DNA of 20,807 bases from Halocaridina rubra (lineage: Eukaryota > Arthropoda > Malacostraca > Decapoda > Atyidae): assembly GCA_037179515.1 (NCBI GenBank), contig JAXCGZ010023938.1, positions 1 through 20,807 on the forward strand, given 5' to 3'. The position numbers and the translations under genes are program-made. The notes beneath the pieces were generated by a model. The model was not told the DNA's origin. It did no database searches and saw only the letters and a list, made by a program, of their open reading frames with translations. Below are positions 1 through 20,807 of the stretch, one piece after another. The stretch's first letter is position 1. The number at the start of each line of letters is the position of its first letter.

Positions 1-215
1 CATTTCCTTGTATGTTTAATTTGTTGCATATGTCCAGGCATTGAAAAAATGTATAGAATGAGATATAGAAATTATCGTTGGACACACTTGAAAAATAAAG
101 TATGCAGTAAAATATATTAAGGGGTAGAGAAGAACTAAGAGATTATACAGAGGATCCTCGACTTACATCAGAGCTCCGTTCCTGAAAGATGACGTAACCC
201 GAATTTCAGCAGAAG

Positions 216-422
216 TCAGAATTTACCTAAATTAGTATACGTTACAGTATTGCTTACCTTTACTCCAGTACTCCCGGGCTCTGGGGTTGGTATTTCTTCC
301 TCCTCTTCAATCATCTGCTTATCCAGTTGGATGAGGTCCTCAGGAGATAATTTCTCTCCATGAGCTTCCAGCAGCTCTGATATATAATCAGCCCCCATCT
401 CTAACTTAAGGGGAATGTTCAC
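216..422 (-). pseudogene. C-terminal fragment of Tigger/CENP-B-like transposase
   Basis: A 68-codon open stretch with EMGADYISELLEAHGEKLSP, then DLIQLDKQ and EEEE. The pattern L[TS]xEDLIxLxxQ matches the C-terminal region of Tigger transposases and the equivalent part of the family C copy (TTEELIELQHEQ at about 12181-12230). There is no N-terminal or catalytic part, and the sequence upstream is tandem repeat, so this is a dead remnant. The apparent start Met at 422 is not a real start. Confidence 0.75.
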
Positions 423-445
423 AATATTTCAGGTTTTGCTTCTAT

Positions 446-1080
446 ACGCATCAAATACAGTATATACCAAAGTCTAAAACAGACGGTTTGCTAGCATTGG
501 CTATCTTCTTGTACAATATTTCCATCACAATATTTAGCCGTGGTCATTTCAACAACATTTCATCATTAGCCTGTGTACGTAACAAATTACTGTATACTAC
601 CAAAATCCAAAACAGACGATTTGGTGGAATTAGCTGTTTTGTGTTAGAAGAATTTCCATAACATTTTGGCGAAAACGTGGTTTGGGGGTGCTATCAAGTA
701 TGCTTCATCCGTGTTCATTTCAACAAGATATCTACATTTGCCGCATTTTGCATCATATATATACTAAAGTATAAAACAGACGCTCTGGAATAGGCTATCT
801 TTTTTTACAAAAATCTTCATCACAGTTTGTGATACCATGGTTTGGGCATGCTGTCAAGTTCGCTTCATCCGAGTCCATTTCAACAAGATATCTATATTTG
901 CTGCATTCCGAATTAAATATATACCAAAATCTAAAACAGATGGTTCTCTGGAAATGGCCATCTTCTTTTACAAGATATTATATCATGGTTTGTGATAGCA
1001 TTTCTTGGACACGCAATAAAGTTTGCTTTGTACCTGGCCTCCTTGCTCTAAATACAAAATTGCTTTGCATATGTTGATGA
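446..1080. repeat. Degenerate tandem repeat, about four units of 140-165 bp
   Basis: Each unit begins near a TATATACCAAA / CTAAAACAGACG motif (about 461, 592, 757, 916), followed by GGCTATCTTCTT, CATCACA, a GGTTTGGG core and CATTTCAACAAGATATCTA. The units have diverged and vary in length. They sit inside the family A Tigger copy, where coding sequence would be expected. Confidence 0.7.
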
Positions 1081-1186
1081 CATTTTCGAATGACTTAGCC
1101 CCAGCGAATGACCACAAGAACAATACGACGTACGAGAGGGAACGGGCGATGCTTCTTCCTCGGTCTAATATCATGTGATGTCGTCT

Positions 1187-1600
1187 TCTTTCGCAGTGCT
1201 CAACAAACTATTCCGCAAGAAGATCGTATTTACAACAGTGTACTGTAATTTGGTAATTTTGTAAATAAATTTGAACTAGGGCCTTCACGTAACCAAATAC
1301 ATTAATAGAAAAATAAATATAACCTTTAACTTGCTATATACGTATACAATAATGCCCCGTGATGAAGTATTTGTCCATCTTACTCAACACACTGTTGTGC
1401 ATGAAGATCGTATTTACGACTATGTATTTGGTAATTTGTAAATTAATTCAAACTAGATCCTCTACATAACCAAATACACAAATATAAATGAATAAAACCA
1501 TTAACTTCATATAAACGTACGCAACAATGCTGCATGTTGACGTATTTGTCTACCACGCTGAACAAACTCTTCAGTGTGCAATGTTCGTATTTACGACGCA
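1187..1600. repeat. Tandem repeat, about 2.3 units of 177-184 bp
   Basis: The anchor G[AT]TCGTATTTAC occurs at 1222, 1406 and 1583. Between anchors the units share TTTGGTAATTT, CCAAATACA, AACCTTTAACTT/ACCATTAACTT and GTATTTGTC. Part of the same family A transposon copy. Confidence 0.7.
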
Positions 1601-1682
1601 AGCCTTGTAGGTAGAAAAAATTATTAATGCTTTATGGGAGCTGCATCATGACAACGACACGTCGTAAGTTGAGGACATCTTA

Positions 1683-2050
1683 AGCCAAGTACCGATACCC
1701 TCTGTAATTAATATAACTAGTTTTGGACCAGAGAAGGAAAATATACACTATATTTTCTACAGCCTACTTTAGCATATCGAAAACAGCTGATTTTTTATTA
1801 TTTGTCTGTTTCTGGATGAATGAAATTTGCTGACACAACTACAGACTTTTAGAAGGTTATGTGTTCGCTTGAAGAAAAGCTGCAGTTTTTATTTAAAAGT
1901 TATTATCTACTCTATTCAGCTTCTCATTACTATATTCTCATCAGTATCTTACAATTATCATATTATTCACCAATACTGTAATACAGTTCAACTTAAAAAA
2001 TTTGAAAATTAACTTTTGATTCCATTTTTCCCTTTTATGCACATCATTAG
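1683..2050 (+). other. Intron sequence before exon a, nothing recognised
   Basis: AT-rich DNA ending in a pyrimidine-rich acceptor region (CATTTTTCCCTTTTATG then CATCATTAG). Short open frames here have no coding character. Confidence 0.6.
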
Positions 2051-19563
<17,513 letters not shown>

Positions 19564-19586
19564 CTCTGCTCTTCTCCTCTTTTACT

Positions 19587-19791
<205 letters not shown>

Positions 19792-19915
19792 GAGTAGCTG
19801 TTTTATACTCTGTGTAATATACAGCTGATAGGTGTTTTATACTGTATTCCTTTTTTATTTTATCCTTTAGGGAGAAATACATCAAAGAAGCTGTATTAAC
19901 TCAGTTTACTGAAGT

Positions 19916-19921
19916 AATAAA
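19916..19921 (+). promoter_or_regulatory. Candidate poly(A) signal AATAAA (long isoform)
   Basis: First AATAAA after the terminal stop codon, 353 nt downstream. Such hexamers are common by chance in AT-rich DNA, so the call rests on position only. Confidence 0.45.
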
Positions 19922-19940
19922 AAATTTGATTTTAAATATA

Positions 19941-20315
19941 GGAAAGACCAGGAAATTGCAGCAACGTACAAATGAAAGGGACGTGTTAGTATATTTTGCT
20001 CTCCGATAGAGAAATGGATAAACGGATTTATTTTTGTGTGATAAACCTTTGATTATGCTAAATAAGAGAAGTATGAGGCATAACATAGTAAAATTTGGAA
20101 AGATTACAAAATAGTTTATTATCATTACACTGATCTATGATGATCATTGTCGTCATTATATACATTGCATCAAATGATCACTAGTGAAAAGACAGCATAA
20201 GTTCGTTTGGTTACAGAGAGGCAGTATGGGAAACAACATGAAAGTCATTTGTGAATCCTATCTTTTAATTATACTGCCTTACCAGCTAATCCATCAGCAT
20301 TTGTGTATAACAATC

Positions 20316-20316
<1 letters not shown>
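19941..20316. other. Intergenic stretch, nothing recognised
   Basis: AT-rich DNA between the presumed gene end and the GT repeat. The open frames at 19901-20125 (-) and 20184-20393 (+) have no coding character. Confidence 0.6.

Positions 20317-20383
<67 letters not shown>
20317..20383. repeat. (GT)n microsatellite, 67 bp, at the retrotransposon 3' end
   Basis: Pure GT repeat that changes directly to ACTTACCTAATTGTGTTTAC, the 3' terminus of the retrotransposon read on the other strand. Confidence 0.95.
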
Positions 20384-20387
<4 letters not shown>

Positions 20388-20807
20388 ACCTAATTGTGTT
20401 TACGGGAAAGAGCAAAAAGCTCGTATCTTCCCGTCTCGTATGCGGTTCCATTTTATACTTAGTGATACTTATCATACCTGTCCTTAAAATTATGGATTGA
20501 GATAGCATTAACTACCTCCTCGCTTAGCGAATTCCAATTATCAACTTCTCTTACACTGAAAAAGTATTTCCTTACATCCTGCAAAGAAGTTTTCTTACGA
20601 AGCTTCAAACTATGACCTCTAGTTCTAGAACCAGCCATATCAAAATATCGATCCCCATCCCTCTATCATAACCATGAAGGAAGTTAAAGACTGCCACCAT
20701 ATCCCTCCTCAATCTTCTAGCTTCGAGTGATGGTAAGTCTAATTCCCTCAGCCTCTCATCATAACTGAGATTGCGTACTTCTGGCACCAGTTTCGTGGCA
20801 TGGCTTT
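20384..20807 (-). mobile_element. Non-LTR retrotransposon, 5'-truncated by the window, 3' end
   Basis: Reads right to left, entering at the window edge: C-terminal reverse-transcriptase ORF to 20459, then a ~75-bp 3' UTR ending CACAATTAGGTAAGT next to (CA)n. I recall this ACTTACCTA/ACTCACCTA boundary with a GT repeat from many decapod retrotransposon copies. The family (CR1/L2/jockey-like) cannot be fixed from this piece. Confidence 0.85.
20459..20807 (-). pseudogene. C-terminal part of non-LTR retrotransposon reverse transcriptase (frameshifted)
   Basis: The frame entering the window reads ATKLVPEVRNLSYDERLREL, LPSLEARRLRRDMVAVFNFL, HGYDRG. It then continues in another frame from about 20660: RYFDMAGSRTRGHSLKL, LQDVRKYFFSVREVDNWNSL, HNFKDRYDKYH and TAA at 20459-20461. 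The series LSYEERLxxLxLPSLExRRxRGD, then SRTRGH, then FFSxRVVxxWNxLP, is the standard end of the ORF2 product of many animal LINEs. In the working enzyme this region follows the RT thumb. The one-base frameshift near 20655-20662 shows the copy is dead. Confidence 0.87.

Larger units (their letters stand above)
148..1680 (-). mobile_element. Tigger-like DNA transposon, family A, internally rearranged copy
   Basis: The left end CAGAGGATCCTCGACTTA and right end (reverse complement AAGATGTCCTCAACTTA) are imperfect TIRs flanked by TA at 146-147 and 1681-1682, the TA target duplication of the pogo/Tc1 group. The left 60 bp closely match the reversed right end of the element at 5081-5409, and the right ends also correspond (CTCCCATAAA inside both). 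A transposase C-terminal remnant lies at 216-422 on the - strand, so the element's 3' end is on the left. The rest is two tandem-repeat blocks instead of the missing coding sequence. Confidence 0.8.

Noticed and set aside
829..1174. Short open frames on both strands
   Set aside because: They lie within the tandem repeat of the family A transposon and are not conserved between its units.
20184..20500. Cys-Val repeat open frames over the GT tract
   Set aside because: Translation of (GT)n. No independent coding evidence.

Overview
The window is eukaryotic and most likely from a decapod crustacean. It has GT/AG-spliced exons, very long (TA)n microsatellites, several Tigger-type (pogo/CENP-B-like) DNA transposons, and two repeat families that I recognise from memory as typical of decapods: a non-LTR retrotransposon 3' end adjoining a GT repeat, and a dispersed repeat seen twice in introns. 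The species cannot be named from the sequence alone.

The one host gene runs on the + strand from 2051 to 19563. It is the 3' part of a gene for a single-pass cell-surface adhesion protein of the arthropod Sidestep (Side) type. Eight exons join with compatible phases and good splice sites into 434 codons plus a stop: the end of one Ig domain, a complete membrane-proximal Ig domain, one fibronectin type III domain, a transmembrane helix and a cytoplasmic tail. The tail carries an acidic run, a PPPY motif and a C-terminal ESFV that fits a class I PDZ ligand. Upstream exons (signal peptide and more Ig domains) lie before the window. If the sixth intron is retained, the tail ends earlier at 17128, and a poly(A) signal lies about 650 nt downstream, so two C-termini are plausible.

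The introns are dominated by Tigger-like elements of three TIR families. Family A (TIR CAGGGGGTCCTCGA) has copies at 148-1680 and 5081-5409. Family B (TIR CAGTGTTGCC / CAGTGTTACC) has copies at 5516-6965, 7050-8674 and 8865-10047. Family C (TIR CAGTGGTGACCCC) has one 2.5-kb copy at 11351-13838 with a decayed antisense transposase. From 4958 to 10047, four elements are separated only by (TA)n tracts, as if one microsatellite had been hit repeatedly by TA-targeting transposons. Inside the copies are MITE-like deletion remnants that keep either the N-terminal or the C-terminal piece of the transposase, a nine-copy satellite of about 160 bp with alternating A/B monomers, and a foldback element with arms of about 340 bp.

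After the gene, the last 420 bp hold the truncated 3' end of a non-LTR retrotransposon on the - strand, joined to a GT microsatellite. Nothing in the window looks prokaryotic or viral. No CRISPR array, tRNA or rRNA was seen. The strongest candidates for something new are the transposon/(TA)n chain, the foldback with possible dsRNA output, and the two alternative cytoplasmic ends of the Side-like receptor.
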